From the NCBI GenBank assembly GCA_937927415.1, contig CALBDS010000004.1, positions 434,001-498,000 on the forward strand: a DNA stretch of 64,000 bases, written 5' to 3'. The translations under genes were made by a program, and so were the position numbers. Shown piece after piece: positions 57,135-64,000 of the stretch. Origin of the DNA: an uncultured Rhodospirillaceae bacterium (GTDB taxonomy: Bacteria; Pseudomonadota; Alphaproteobacteria; Azospirillales; Azospirillaceae). How positions within the stretch are numbered: the first letter of the stretch is position 1; each line of letters begins with the position of its first letter. Under the pieces are notes generated by a model. It was not told the DNA's origin. It did not search any database and saw only the letters and a list, made by a program, of their open reading frames with translations.

Positions 57135-57222
57135 AGTGGTCTTATATCCTGTCACCGCCCGCCCCGCTACGCTGCTGGAACGGTCACGGCCACGAAACGG
57201 CCCCCAGGAACGCACCCCACCC

Positions 57223-58092
57223 ATGAACCGAGATGTGCCCGACAGCGACGGTGCAATCCGCTATTACGACGGTGATTACCCGTCGCTGGAGCTGGATCCG
57301 CCGCGGGTGGACGCGGTGCAGCGGCTGGCGGCCATCGGGCTGCTGGGCGATGTGGCGTTTTACCGCACCCTGGCCGAAGACGCCGGCGGCCCGGTGCTGG
57401 AGATCGGCTGCGGCACCGGACGGCTGGCGATTCCCATGGCCCGCGCCGGGGTCACGGTGTGGGGGGTGGACGCCTCGCCCGCCATGCTGGCCCGCCTGAC
57501 CCAACGGCTGGCCCGCGAACCGGCGGACGTGTGCGCCCGCGTGATCCTGCACCACGGCGACGCCCTGGCCCTGCCCATGGCCGGCTGGCGGCCGGGCGGC
57601 TTTCCCCTGGTGCTGCTGCCGTTCAACCTGCTGATGCTCCAGCACGATGCCGGTGCCGTGGAACGGCTGCTGGCGGCAGCGGCGGCGGCACTGGCCCCCG
57701 GCGGGCGGCTGGCGCTGGACGTGATGAACCCGCTGGCCCTGTCCCCCGCGGCGGAGCGCAGCGGCATTCCATCCCCCCCGCTGACCGACCCGTGGACGGG
57801 GGCCGCCTATCTCAAGATCACCCTGGCCGAGTCGGTGAATGCCGAGGGGGTGCAGCGGGTCCATGGCTGGTACGAGGAACCCGGCCCCGCCGGCACGGTG
57901 ACCCTGACCGATTTCGCCTTTCGCTGGCGGATGATCCCGTACCCGCTGCTGGAATCCCGGCTGGCCGGCGCCGGGCTGGCGGTGGAGCGACTCGCCGGGG
58001 ATTTCGACGGTGCCCCGTGGCGCCCGGACAGCCGGCGAATCGTGGTCGTCGCCCGCCGCCCCCTGGATCCTGGTAACCCCGCATCATCGTGA
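57223..58092 (+). CDS. Class I SAM-dependent methyltransferase
   Basis: The 289-residue protein has motif I VLEIGCGTGRLAIPMARAG near residue 59 followed by VTVWGVDASPAML. The segment LLPFNLLMLQHDA and APGGRLALDVMNP complete the core, and the C-terminal IVVVARRP is typical. It resembles small-molecule methyltransferases; the substrate is unknown. A CAGGAA site lies about 15 bases upstream of the ATG. It is divergent from the SRPBCC gene. Confidence 0.84.
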   Translation: MNRDVPDSDGAIRYYDGDYPSLELDPPRVDAVQRLAAIGLLGDVAFYRTLAEDAGGPVLEIGCGTGRLAIPMARAGVTVWGVDASPAMLARLTQRLAREPADVCARVILHHGDALALPMAGWRPGGFPLVLLPFNLLMLQHDAGAVERLLAAAAAALAPGGRLALDVMNPLALSPAAERSGIPSPPLTDPWTGAAYLKITLAESVNAEGVQRVHGWYEEPGPAGTVTLTDFAFRWRMIPYPLLESRLAGAGLAVERLAGDFDGAPWRPDSRRIVVVARRPLDPGNPASS

Positions 58093-58419
58093 CCCTTGCG
58101 GCGCAACGTCACAGCCGAGCGGCATCGTTTCTGTTCCGCTTTCTTTACGGTGCCGTGATTCTTTGAAAACAATCCATCAGTCATACCCCCGTTATGCTGC
58201 GGTGTCTCAAATTGTTCGCACGCGCGATGCTGCGGCGCAGTTGGCGGGGATATGCCTCCTGTACTATGGTGATAGTGCCGCGGCGGGTGATCCTCAGGAA
58301 AATTGGAAGAACGGCGCGGTGGTGACAAAGCCCTGCGGTTTAGCGGGGGTTTTCATCCGACGATCAACCGTGGGCATTTTTCCTGAAGAATTGCCTTTGT
58401 TAGATGTGGAGCGACAGTG
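58093..58419. other. Gap upstream of phbB
   Basis: The 327-bp gap contains no gene I can support. It is AT-richer than average and must hold the phbB promoter; TACTAT near 58262 may be a -10, with a TTGGCG about 15 bases upstream, but this is weak. Confidence 0.4.
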
Positions 58420-59160
58420 ATGTCTCAGAAGATCGCGCTTGTCACCGGCGCCATGGGCGGCCTCGGCACCGCCATCTGCCAGGCTCTGGCCAAGGACGGT
58501 TTCGTCGTGGCGGCCAATTGCCTGCCCAATTTTGAGCCGGCCGCGGCGTGGCTGGGCCAGCAGGAAGCGGCTGGCTTCAAGTTCTACATGGCCGAAGGCG
58601 ATGTTTCGGACTTTGAAAGCTGCAAGGCGATGGTCGCCAAGATCGAAGCCGATCTGGGGCCTGTGGACGTTCTGGTGAACAACGCCGGCATCACCCGCGA
58701 CAAGTTCTTCCCCAAGATGGAAAAGGCCCAGTGGGACGCGGTGATCAACACCAACCTGTCCAGCCTGTTCAACGTCACCCATCAGGTGTCGGCGAAGATG
58801 GCTGAGCGCGGCTGGGGCCGGATCATCAACATCTCCTCGGTCAACGGCGTGAAGGGTCAGGCCGGTCAGACCAACTACTCTGCCGCCAAGGCCGGCGTGA
58901 TCGGCTTCACCAAGGCGCTGGCCGCCGAACTGGCGACCAAGGGCGTCACCGTCAACGCCATCGCCCCCGGCTACATCGGCACCGACATGGTGATGGCCAT
59001 CCGCGACGACATCCGTCAGGCCATCATCGACACCGTTCCGATGAAGCGTCTGGGCCGTCCGGAAGAAATCGGCGGTGCGGTGTCGTACCTCGCCTCCGAC
59101 ATCGCGGGCTATGTGACCGGCGCCACGCTGAACATCAACGGCGGCCTGTACTATCAGTAA
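58420..59160 (+). CDS. phbB: Acetoacetyl-CoA reductase
   Basis: The 246-residue SDR reduces acetoacetyl-CoA to (R)-3-hydroxybutyryl-CoA with NADPH, the second step of polyhydroxybutyrate synthesis. The glycine-rich cofactor motif is TGAMGGLGTAI near residue 8, the NNAGIT segment is present, and the SDR catalytic Ser-Tyr-Lys (NISSVNG... TNYSAAKAG) near residues 140-158 is complete. The C-terminus INGGLYYQ fits PhbB closely. A GGAG site eight bases before the ATG supports this start. phaC or phaA are not in the window. Confidence 0.93.
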   Translation: MSQKIALVTGAMGGLGTAICQALAKDGFVVAANCLPNFEPAAAWLGQQEAAGFKFYMAEGDVSDFESCKAMVAKIEADLGPVDVLVNNAGITRDKFFPKMEKAQWDAVINTNLSSLFNVTHQVSAKMAERGWGRIINISSVNGVKGQAGQTNYSAAKAGVIGFTKALAAELATKGVTVNAIAPGYIGTDMVMAIRDDIRQAIIDTVPMKRLGRPEEIGGAVSYLASDIAGYVTGATLNINGGLYYQ

Positions 59161-59183
59161 GCTGTTGCCCGGTTGACCGGAAA

Positions 59184-59220
59184 GGCGCCCGCTCCGCATC
59201 GGCGGGGCGGGCGTTTTTTA
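59184..59220 (+). terminator. Terminator of phbB
   Basis: CGCCCGCTCCGC-atcg-GCGGGGCGGGCG stem is followed by TTTTTT, 24 bases after the phbB stop. Confidence 0.88.
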
Positions 59221-59243
59221 TGCCCGCAGCCGATGCTGATTCT

Positions 59244-60296
59244 TTATGTTCGCAGCCGGTGCTGCAAGGCCACCAGCAGCCCCACCACCGCCAGCGCCCC
59301 CGCCTGATGGGCCGCGGCCAGCGGGATCCACACCACGCTCAGCAGCGTGGCGATGCCCAGCCCCACCTGCACCAGAACCATCCCCCCCAGCGCCAGCGCC
59401 AGCCGCCCCGTGGCCCGTCCCGGCAGACCGGCGGCCCACACCCGCACTGCCAGCGCCACCACCGCCAGCGCGCTCAGCAGCGCCAGCGTGCGGTGGATCA
59501 GTTGCACCGCCGCGGTGTTTTCCAGCGGGTTGAGCCACCACGGGGTCAGGGTCGCCACCTCCGGCGGGATCCAGTGCCCGGCCATGGTGGGAAAGGTGTT
59601 GTAGGCCAGCCCGGCGTCCAGCCCGGCAACGAAGGCCCCCCACACGATGGTCACCCCCACCAGCGCCAGCGCCCCGCGGGCATGACGGCGCAGCGACGGT
59701 GCCCGCGGGTGCCAGCCCGACAGCGGCAGCGGATCGGCGATGCCCAGCGCCACCCTCAGCGTCAGGGCATAGATGACGATGGCGGTGCCCAGATGCAGCG
59801 CCAGCCGGTAATGGCTGACCTCGGGCCGGTCCACCAGCCCGCTCTGCACCATGTACCAGCCGATCCCCCCCTGAAGCCCGCCCAGCAGAAACAGCCCCCC
59901 CAGCCGCAGGGCCAGCGGCCCCGCCACCCGCCCCTGGACCAGAAACGCCAGGAACGGCAGCAGAAAGACAAAGCCGATCAGTTGCCCCCACAGCCGATGG
60001 AACCATTCCCACCAGAAGATCCGGCGGAACCCGTCCAGATCCATGGCGCTGTTGAAGATGCGGAATTCCGGCGTCGCCTGATACAGGGCGAAGACCCGCT
60101 GCCATTCCGCGTCCGACAGTGGCGGCAGAATGCCGATCAGCGGTTTCCATTCGGCCATGGACAGGCCGGATTCGGTCAGGCGGGTGATGGCGCCGATCAC
60201 CGCCATCGCCGCGATCATGCCGCAGCAGACGAACAGCCAGACGGCCACCGGCCGGTCGGACAGGCGGCGGTCAGCGCCGGCAAACACGGTGGTCAT
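59244..60296 (-). CDS. ctaA: Haem A synthase (CtaA)
   Basis: The 350-residue eight-helix membrane protein oxidises the haem o methyl group to make haem a for cytochrome oxidase. Conserved elements: ITRLTESGLSMAEWKPLIG at the first helix end, WWEWFHRLWGQLIGF with the conserved His, QGGIGWYMVQSGL, HYRLALHLGTA, and the C-terminal QLIHRTLALL and AAHQAGALAVV segments with haem-ligand His residues. It matches the alphaproteobacterial type without the cysteine pairs. The ATG is ten codons inside a longer frame. No cytochrome oxidase genes are present in the window. Confidence 0.95.
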   Translation of the reverse strand: MTTVFAGADRRLSDRPVAVWLFVCCGMIAAMAVIGAITRLTESGLSMAEWKPLIGILPPLSDAEWQRVFALYQATPEFRIFNSAMDLDGFRRIFWWEWFHRLWGQLIGFVFLLPFLAFLVQGRVAGPLALRLGGLFLLGGLQGGIGWYMVQSGLVDRPEVSHYRLALHLGTAIVIYALTLRVALGIADPLPLSGWHPRAPSLRRHARGALALVGVTIVWGAFVAGLDAGLAYNTFPTMAGHWIPPEVATLTPWWLNPLENTAAVQLIHRTLALLSALAVVALAVRVWAAGLPGRATGRLALALGGMVLVQVGLGIATLLSVVWIPLAAAHQAGALAVVGLLVALQHRLRT

Positions 60297-60638
60297 GGCA
60301 GTCACGGCACCCGGTCCCCCCAGCAAAGACGGCGGTCAGCCGTCTTGACATGGGGACCGCCGCCGCCGGCGTCAAACGCCGGGACGGGGTTCCAGGGAAA
60401 CGGCCCCAGGTTAACGAACCGGGACAATTCCCCTCTCCCACCCGCAGCGGCTGCGCTCATTCTATAACGCGATGACTCCGGTAAAGGAGCTTCGAGGGGG
60501 AAAACCTGTGAACGGCGTTGCGGGAAAACCGGCCATGGGCTTTGCGCCGGGTGCGGGGCGGGGTGGAATGGGGGTATAGTCCGCTCCACCTTTTGTCCCG
60601 CGTCCCTTCATCCGCCTGCCAAGCCAAGGTCAGCCCCG
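60297..60638. other. Divergent gap between ctaA and glnD
   Basis: The 342-bp gap has no gene. A TATAGT hexamer at 60575-60580 may be the -10 of glnD, with no good -35. No sigma-54 site was found. It must contain the promoters of both genes. Confidence 0.45.
60575..60580 (+). promoter_or_regulatory. Possible -10 element of glnD
   Basis: TATAGT lies 58 bases before the glnD ATG. The region upstream is G-rich and lacks a clear -35. Confidence 0.3.
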
Positions 60639-63485
60639 ATGCCGCCGTCCCACAGCGAAACGCCCCTTCAGTCGCAGATCCCCAACAAGGCGGCGATCAT
60701 CTCGTCGGAGGCGCTGGCCCGCGAGCTTGTCGCGCTGGTGGACCAGCACGGCACCGGCGATGCCCTGCGGGCGCCGGTCCTGGCCACCTTCCGCGCCGCC
60801 CTGGCCAAGGGGCGGCAGGAGGTGCAGCGCCGTTTCGACGAGCATGGCAGCGGCGAAGCCTGCGTGCGGGAGAACTGCTATCTCGCGGACCGGCTGATCC
60901 GCACCATGGCGGCCTTCACCCTGACCCACGTCTTCCCCTCCGCCAACCCCACCATGGGGGAGCAGTTCGACATCGCCGCCACCGGCGGCTATGGCCGCGG
61001 CGAACTGGCGCCGTTCTCCGACATCGACCTGTTGTTCCTGCTGCCCTACAAGCGCACGGCGCGGGTGGAGCAGGTGGTGGAATACATGCTCTACATGCTG
61101 TGGGACCTGGGGCTGAAGGTCGGCCACGCGGTCCGCAGCGTCGATGAATGCATCCGCCAGTCCAAGGCCGACATCACCATCCGCACCGCGGTGCTGGAGG
61201 CGCGCTACCTCTGGGGGCCGCACAAGCTGTTCATCGACCTCAAGAAACGCTTTCTGAAAGAGGTGGTGGCCGGCACCGGCACCGAATTCGTCGAAGCCAA
61301 GCTGGCCGAACGCGACAACCGCCATCAGAAGCTGGGCGACAGCCGCTATGTGCTGGAACCCAACCTGAAGGACGGCAAGGGGGGCTTGCGCGACCTGCAG
61401 ACGCTGTTCTGGATCGCCAAGTACCTCTACCGCGTCGATGATGTGGCGGAACTGGTGGAAAAGGGCGTGCTGCTGCCCGAGGAGGCCCAGCGTTTCGCCA
61501 AGGCGCAGAACTTCCTGTGGACCGCCCGCTGCCACATCCACTACCTGACCGGCCGCATGGAGGACCGCCTGACCTTCGACGTGCAGGCGGAGATCGGCCG
61601 GCGCATGGGCTACACCGAACACGCCGGGACCAAGGGCGTGGAACGCTTCATGAAGCACTATTTCCTGACGGCCAAGGACGTGGGCGACCTGACCCGCATC
61701 TTCTGCGCCGCGTTGGAAGCGGAGCTGAAGCGCCCGCCCAAGTTCAACATCCTGCGTCTGGCCAATCTCGCCCGCCGCCGCGACATCGAAGGCTTCATGC
61801 TCGACGGCGAGCGGCTGAACGTGCGCCACGACCGCCAGTTCCGCGACCAGCCGCTGGACATGATCCGCCTGTTCCATGTGGCGCAGGACAACGACCTGGA
61901 CATCCACCCCAACGCGCTGCGCGCCATCACCCGGTCGCTGACCGCCATCGGGCCGAAGCTGCGCAACGATCCCGAGGCCAACCGCCTGTTCCTGGAGATC
62001 ATGACCGGGAAGAAGGACCCGGAAATCACCCTGCGCCGCATGAACGAGGCCGGGGTCCTGGCCCGTTTCCTGCCCGATTTCGGGCGGGTGGTGGCGCAGA
62101 TGCAGTACGACATGTACCACGTCTACACCGTGGACGAGCACACGCTGTTCGCGCTGGGCATCCTGCACAAGATCGAGGCCGGGATGCTGACGGAGGAACT
62201 GCCGCTGTCGTCGGAGGTGATCCACAAGGTGGTGTCGCGCCGGGCGCTCTATGTGGCGATGCTGCTGCACGACGTTGCCAAGGGCCGCGGCGGCGACCAT
62301 TCGGTGCTGGGCGCGCGGGTGGCGGAAAAGCTGTGCCCGCGCCTGGGGCTGACGGCGGAAGAGACGGAAACCGTGGCGTGGCTGGTGCGCTGGCATCTGG
62401 CGATGACCTACACCGCCTTCAAGCGCGACCTGGAAGACGACAAGACGGTGCGCGATTTCGTGGAGATCGTGCAGTCGCCCGAACGGCTGCGGCTGCTGCT
62501 GGTGCTGACGGTGGCCGACATCCGCGCCGTGGGGCCGGGCCGCTGGAACAATTGGAAGGCCACGCTGCTGCGCGAACTCTACAACCGCGCCGAAGAGGTG
62601 ATGGCCGGCGGCCTGTCGGCGGAGGGGCGCGAACGGCGGATCACCATCGCGCAAGGCCTGCTGCGCGACCTGCTGGCCGCCGATTTCACGCCGGAAGACA
62701 TCGATCATCACCTGACGCTGGGCTATCCGGCCTATTGGCTGAGCTTCGACGCCGAAACCCTGGCCCACAACGCCCGCGTGGTGCGCGATGCCGAACGCGA
62801 CGGGCGGCCGCTGACCGTGGAAACCCGTGTGGACCGCGGCCGCGCGATCACCGAGGTGACCATCTACACCACCGACCATCACGGTCTGTTTTCCCGCCTG
62901 TCGGGGGCGCTGGCGGCGTCGGGGGCGGACATCGTGGACGCCAAGATCTTCACCATGACCAACGGCATGGCGCTGGACGTGTTCTCGGTGCAGGACGCGG
63001 TGAACGGCGGTGCGTTCGAGGGGGGGGATAAGCTGGCGCGGCTGGCGGTGACCATCGAACGGGTGCTGGGCGGCGACCTGAAGCCGCTGCGCGAACTGGC
63101 CAACCGGCGCACGACGCTGAACACCCGCACCCGCGTGTTCCACGTGGCCCCGCGCGTGCTGATCGACAACAACGCCTCCACCACCCATACGGTGATCGAG
63201 GTGAACGGGCGCGACCGCCCCGGCCTGCTGCACAGCCTGACCCGCGCCCTGACCAATTTGTCCTTGCAGATTTCTTCCGCCAAGATCGCCACCTACGGCG
63301 AAAAGGCGGTGGACGTGTTCTATGTCAAGGACGTGTTCGGACTGAAGGTGACGCACGATGCCAAGCTGGCGCAGATCCGCGAACGCCTGCTCCACGCGCT
63401 GGCCGATCCGGCCGGCGACCCGATGGCCACCATCGCCCCCGTTCAGCGGCCCAAGCCCGCGGTGAAGGCCGCGGGCGGGGAGTAA
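60639..63485 (+). CDS. glnD: [Protein-PII] uridylyltransferase/uridylyl-removing enzyme
   Basis: The 948-residue sensor of glutamine adds UMP to PII proteins (GlnB, GlnK-type) when nitrogen is short and removes it when glutamine is high. The nucleotidyltransferase core is GGYGRGELAPFSDIDLLF near residue 115. The HD-type uridylyl-removing site is LLHDVAKGRGGDHS near residue 545, and two C-terminal ACT domains bind glutamine (TTDHHGLFSRLSGAL, VNGRDRPGLLHSLTRAL). All parts are complete, so it is a full-length bifunctional enzyme. The ATG is the one used by other GlnD starts. Confidence 0.96.
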   Translation: MPPSHSETPLQSQIPNKAAIISSEALARELVALVDQHGTGDALRAPVLATFRAALAKGRQEVQRRFDEHGSGEACVRENCYLADRLIRTMAAFTLTHVFPSANPTMGEQFDIAATGGYGRGELAPFSDIDLLFLLPYKRTARVEQVVEYMLYMLWDLGLKVGHAVRSVDECIRQSKADITIRTAVLEARYLWGPHKLFIDLKKRFLKEVVAGTGTEFVEAKLAERDNRHQKLGDSRYVLEPNLKDGKGGLRDLQTLFWIAKYLYRVDDVAELVEKGVLLPEEAQRFAKAQNFLWTARCHIHYLTGRMEDRLTFDVQAEIGRRMGYTEHAGTKGVERFMKHYFLTAKDVGDLTRIFCAALEAELKRPPKFNILRLANLARRRDIEGFMLDGERLNVRHDRQFRDQPLDMIRLFHVAQDNDLDIHPNALRAITRSLTAIGPKLRNDPEANRLFLEIMTGKKDPEITLRRMNEAGVLARFLPDFGRVVAQMQYDMYHVYTVDEHTLFALGILHKIEAGMLTEELPLSSEVIHKVVSRRALYVAMLLHDVAKGRGGDHSVLGARVAEKLCPRLGLTAEETETVAWLVRWHLAMTYTAFKRDLEDDKTVRDFVEIVQSPERLRLLLVLTVADIRAVGPGRWNNWKATLLRELYNRAEEVMAGGLSAEGRERRITIAQGLLRDLLAADFTPEDIDHHLTLGYPAYWLSFDAETLAHNARVVRDAERDGRPLTVETRVDRGRAITEVTIYTTDHHGLFSRLSGALAASGADIVDAKIFTMTNGMALDVFSVQDAVNGGAFEGGDKLARLAVTIERVLGGDLKPLRELANRRTTLNTRTRVFHVAPRVLIDNNASTTHTVIEVNGRDRPGLLHSLTRALTNLSLQISSAKIATYGEKAVDVFYVKDVFGLKVTHDAKLAQIRERLLHALADPAGDPMATIAPVQRPKPAVKAAGGE

Positions 63486-63501
63486 GTTATCTTTCCCGCG
63501 C

Positions 63502-63828
63502 TTATCGGGAATCGCCCATATCGGCGAAGTTCGTAATCACGACGTCGCCTTCGGGGAAATGCGCCACCACGCGCAATTCCCCGCCCATGGCCTGAATGAA
63601 GCGGCGCAGGTTGCTGACGTACATATCGGTGCGCTTTTCCATCTTTGCGATGGCCGATTGATCCACGTGCAGCGTTTCGCCCAAGCTGGCCTGAGTCAGC
63701 CGGCGGGCTTCCCGCAATTCGCCAAGTGCCATTTCCTGACGCAAGGCATCGGTCTTTGCGGCGATGCGCGCCTGCCGTTCCGGCGTCATGCCGTTGCGCA
63801 AGGCGGAAAAGCTGTGGCGTCCGCTCAT
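63502..63828 (-). CDS. XRE-family antitoxin of a HigBA-type pair
   Basis: The 108-residue protein has a helix-turn-helix (TQASLGETLHVDQSAIAKMEKRTDMYVSNLRRFI, split) in the middle. This is the pattern of HigA-like antitoxins that have the DNA-binding region in the middle and a C-terminal segment (GGELRVVAHFPEGDVVI). Its ATG overlaps the toxin stop codon by four bases. As in HigBA pairs the toxin gene comes first. Confidence 0.85.
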   Translation of the reverse strand: MSGRHSFSALRNGMTPERQARIAAKTDALRQEMALGELREARRLTQASLGETLHVDQSAIAKMEKRTDMYVSNLRRFIQAMGGELRVVAHFPEGDVVITNFADMGDSR

Positions 63829-64000
63829 GGTATCAGTCCTTCCTGCCGTAACTCGGTGAGGTAACGGTCGTACAGGTCATCGGCGCGTGGAATCATGACC
63901 TGATAAAAACGGTTGTCCCCGGTCTTGTCGCCGCCGATCAGCAAGATGGCCTGCCGCCGCGGATCGAAGGCGTAGAACACCCGCAAAGGCCCTCCGCCGC
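63825..64000 (-). CDS. HigB/Gp49-type toxin, 3-prime part only (cut by window edge)
   Basis: Only the C-terminal 57 residues are visible, beginning with GGPLRVFYAFDPRRQAILL and containing GGDKTGDNRFYQVMIPRADD. This is the family of RelE/HigB-like Gp49 ribosome-dependent RNases. It reads on the minus strand into the overlapping antitoxin. The 5-prime end and start codon are outside the window, so the gene is partial. Confidence 0.8.
   Translation of the reverse strand, partial: GGGPLRVFYAFDPRRQAILLIGGDKTGDNRFYQVMIPRADDLYDRYLTELRQEGLIP

Noticed and set aside
60630..63395. A 921-codon open frame antisense to glnD
   Set aside because: It shows the same compositional artefact and covers a complete, conserved glnD. 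No ribosome-binding site or domain supports it.

Overview
The window is about 64 kb of GC-rich chromosome from an alphaproteobacterium, most likely of the Rhodospirillales/Azospirillum type. This rests on gene content, not on a database search. It carries a gltD-gltB glutamate synthase operon, class I (not class II) lysyl-tRNA synthetase, a FYDLN-acid (TIGR02300) protein, PhbB acetoacetyl-CoA reductase, CtaA haem A synthase and a two-ACT GlnD. -10 elements of the TATACT/TATAGT type recur. Nearly all of the sequence is ordinary housekeeping chromosome with dense genes and short intergenic gaps.

Layout. 0-9 kb: NDUFA9-like SDR, an Fe(II)/2OG dioxygenase, gltB and gltD (minus strand), uppP. 9-16 kb: GNAT, GST, an MCP chemoreceptor, a secreted TPR protein, an SDR and an unrecognised 581-aa protein. 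16-21 kb: the replication cluster dnaN-recF-gyrB, without dnaA. 21-30 kb: methyltransferases, PCD, a minimal metalloprotease, adenosine kinase, a DUF2946/PepSY pair, murJ, nth, cobB and a low-molecular-weight phosphatase. 30-36 kb: aroA-cmk-rpsA (minus) and the FYDLN protein. 35.6-38.6 kb: a divergent pair (PSD-like enzyme and GH18-like protein) around a 550-bp AT-rich gap. 38.6-45 kb: PAS histidine kinase, then a tightly packed run lutA-lutB-lutC-smr-xre. 45.2-47 kb: a visibly AT-richer three-gene cassette (coiled-coil protein, XRE regulator, 289-aa protein with an R-x4-H HEPN-like motif) beside a tRNA-Met gene. 47-60 kb: mtgA, lysS, an M48 protease, an SNase-like protein, gpsA, tsaD, phbB and ctaA. 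60-64 kb: glnD and the start of a HigBA-type toxin-antitoxin pair cut by the window edge.

Nitrogen metabolism is represented at both ends: glutamate synthase (GltBD) near the left and the PII uridylyltransferase GlnD at the right.

The most interesting unexplained items are the tRNA-adjacent HEPN-like cassette, which is a candidate defence or toxin-antitoxin system; a 111-bp dispersed repeat present twice, with compensatory changes that keep its hairpins; a second family of hairpin repeats between genes; the PSD-like/GH18 pair; and the unrecognised 581-aa protein upstream of dnaN. Start codons were chosen by ribosome-binding site and family alignment from memory; uncertain ones are stated.
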